DNA of 7,454 bases from Nitrososphaerota archaeon (lineage in GTDB: Archaea > Thermoproteota > Nitrososphaeria > Nitrososphaerales > UBA183), in the NCBI GenBank assembly GCA_027886925.1, contig JAPCJN010000026.1, positions 1 to 7,454 on the forward strand. Reading direction: 5' to 3'. How positions within the stretch are numbered: the stretch's first letter is position 1; every line of letters starts with the position of its first letter. This document shows positions 7,029 to 7,454 of the stretch, piece by piece. Below the pieces are notes generated by a model. It was given only the letters and a program-made list of their open reading frames with translations, searched no databases and was not told where the DNA came from. A program made the position numbers and the translations under genes.

Positions 7029-7077
7029 CGGCCGTCTACCCTCTGGGAGGTCATCGCTCTGCCCGCGTGGGTGCATC

Positions 7078-7090
7078 GATTATTATTATG
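7078..7090. promoter_or_regulatory. AT-rich TATA-like element shared by the divergent GT4 and HTH_10 genes
   Basis: CATAATAATAATC on the minus strand (GATTATTATTATG on plus) is the only AT-rich stretch in the roughly 100-base divergent gap. For GT4 it predicts transcription starting near 7058, about 30 bases before ATG 7028 and upstream of its GAGGGT. For the plus-strand gene it predicts a start near 7110, before ATG 7131. It may serve either or both. Confidence 0.4.
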
Positions 7091-7102
7091 TTCGCTGCCT
7101 AA

Positions 7103-7129
7103 GGACAGCCTGCCTGAGCAGGAGGGTCC
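7103..7129 (+). promoter_or_regulatory. Hairpin enclosing the ribosome site of the HTH_10 gene
   Basis: GGAC (7103-7106) pairs with GTCC (7126-7129), and CCTGC (7109-7113) pairs with GCAGG (7118-7122) around a CTGA loop, leaving a small internal loop. The Shine-Dalgarno stretch AGGAGGG (7120-7126) lies within the 3' arm, five bases before ATG 7131. It could mask the ribosome site, or as DNA it could be an operator in the divergent promoter region. Confidence 0.35.
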
Positions 7130-7130
7130 G

Positions 7131-7454
7131 ATGATCGCTATGCGCCGTTCTGCGCTCGCGATCTGTCGCCGGTACGACTTTCCAATGCTGGCAGTCTTAG
7201 CTGGATTCGGGGCAGAGGCGCCCCGTCGAAGGACTCTTGAAGAAGCACTCCGCGATGTTGAGATGGCGGAGAAGCGCTCTTCTTTGCCTGGTGTGCCTGC
7301 ATCCGGTCAATTATGTTGTCGAGCGCCCTGACCGCCAAGCAGAGGAGGGCGATCCTGGCCGCATACAGCAATGGCTACTTCGACTTTCCCAGGAGAATCA
7401 AGTCAAAAGAGCTGGCAATATCGTTGGGTATCTCACAGTCGACTCTGACCCAGC
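7131..7454 (+). CDS. HTH_10 (bacterio-opsin activator type) transcriptional regulator, disrupted N-terminus, truncated by window edge
   Basis: The C-terminal part, from ATG 7313 to the window end (47 codons), reads SALTAKQRRAILAAYSNG, then YFDFPRRIKSK and ELAISLGISQSTLTQ. This is the archaeal HTH_10 pattern of a GYFD-PR motif followed by a helix-turn-helix. Such proteins bind DNA as regulators, usually with an N-terminal sensing domain. That frame is closed upstream by TGA 7259-7261. The best start, ATG 7131 with AGGAGGG five bases before it, is in a different frame, which stops at 7331. Protein-like pieces appear in several frames: MIAMRRSALAI from 7131, LSPVRLSNAGSLSWIRGR to about 7226, LLKKHSAML around 7234-7260, then DGGEALFFA into the HTH. 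At least two frame changes are needed to join them. Either the gene is decayed, the sequence has errors, or only a short protein from ATG 7313 is made. It faces away from the glycan cluster and may control it. The domain call is confident; the boundaries are not. Confidence 0.6.

Noticed and set aside
7029..7076. Upstream in-frame ATG (7076) for GT4
   Set aside because: It would add 16 residues not typical of GT4 N-termini and would lie within a few bases of the TATA-like element. ATG 7028 directly precedes the beta-strand MRILLLSWEFPP.
1..7454. CRISPR arrays, tRNA/rRNA genes, insertion sequences, attachment sites
   Set aside because: No regularly spaced repeats, cloverleaf-like sequences, transposase motifs or flanking inverted/direct repeat pairs were seen by eye. 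A covariance-model search was not possible here.

Overview
The window looks like a GC-rich archaeal chromosome segment carrying a trehalose / alpha-glucan gene cluster. The archaeal assignment is an inference. It rests on a HTH_10 (bacterio-opsin-activator type) domain at the right end, which is overwhelmingly archaeal, on TATA-type elements about 28 bases upstream of start codons (a leaderless-type promoter at 5498-5529), and on several starts without a Shine-Dalgarno sequence. A thaumarchaeal or bathyarchaeal relative would fit, but the sequence alone does not settle it.

Layout, right to left. Six genes are read on the minus strand: a GT4 glycosyltransferase (7028 to 5878), a small winged-helix-like protein overlapping its stop (5885 to 5638), a sugar nucleotidyltransferase with its own promoter (5498 to 4671), a five-helix membrane protein of the TM_helix / mechanosensitive-channel-like type (4598 to 3939), a full-length trehalose synthase-maltokinase fusion (3862 to 458), and the N-terminal part of a GlgX/TreX-type glycogen debranching enzyme running off the left edge (380 to 1). 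At the right edge a HTH_10 regulator is read divergently on the plus strand and runs off the window.

How the genes may work together (inference from families). The nucleotidyltransferase could make an NDP-sugar and the GT4 could use it. GlgX would debranch alpha-glucan. TreS would interconvert maltose and trehalose, and the maltokinase half would phosphorylate maltose to maltose-1-phosphate, the substrate of GlgE in bacteria. No GlgE is in the window. The membrane protein beside a compatible-solute gene suggests a link to osmotic stress.

The most notable feature is the number of reading-frame breaks. Four of the seven genes (GT4, winged-helix, HTH_10, and the start of GlgX) need frame corrections, several at simple-sequence runs (G7, GTGTGT). 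The 3.4 kb TreS-Mak, the nucleotidyltransferase and the membrane gene are intact. Sequencing/assembly error is the simplest explanation, but local gene decay is possible. No tRNA, rRNA, CRISPR array, insertion sequence or phage feature was seen.
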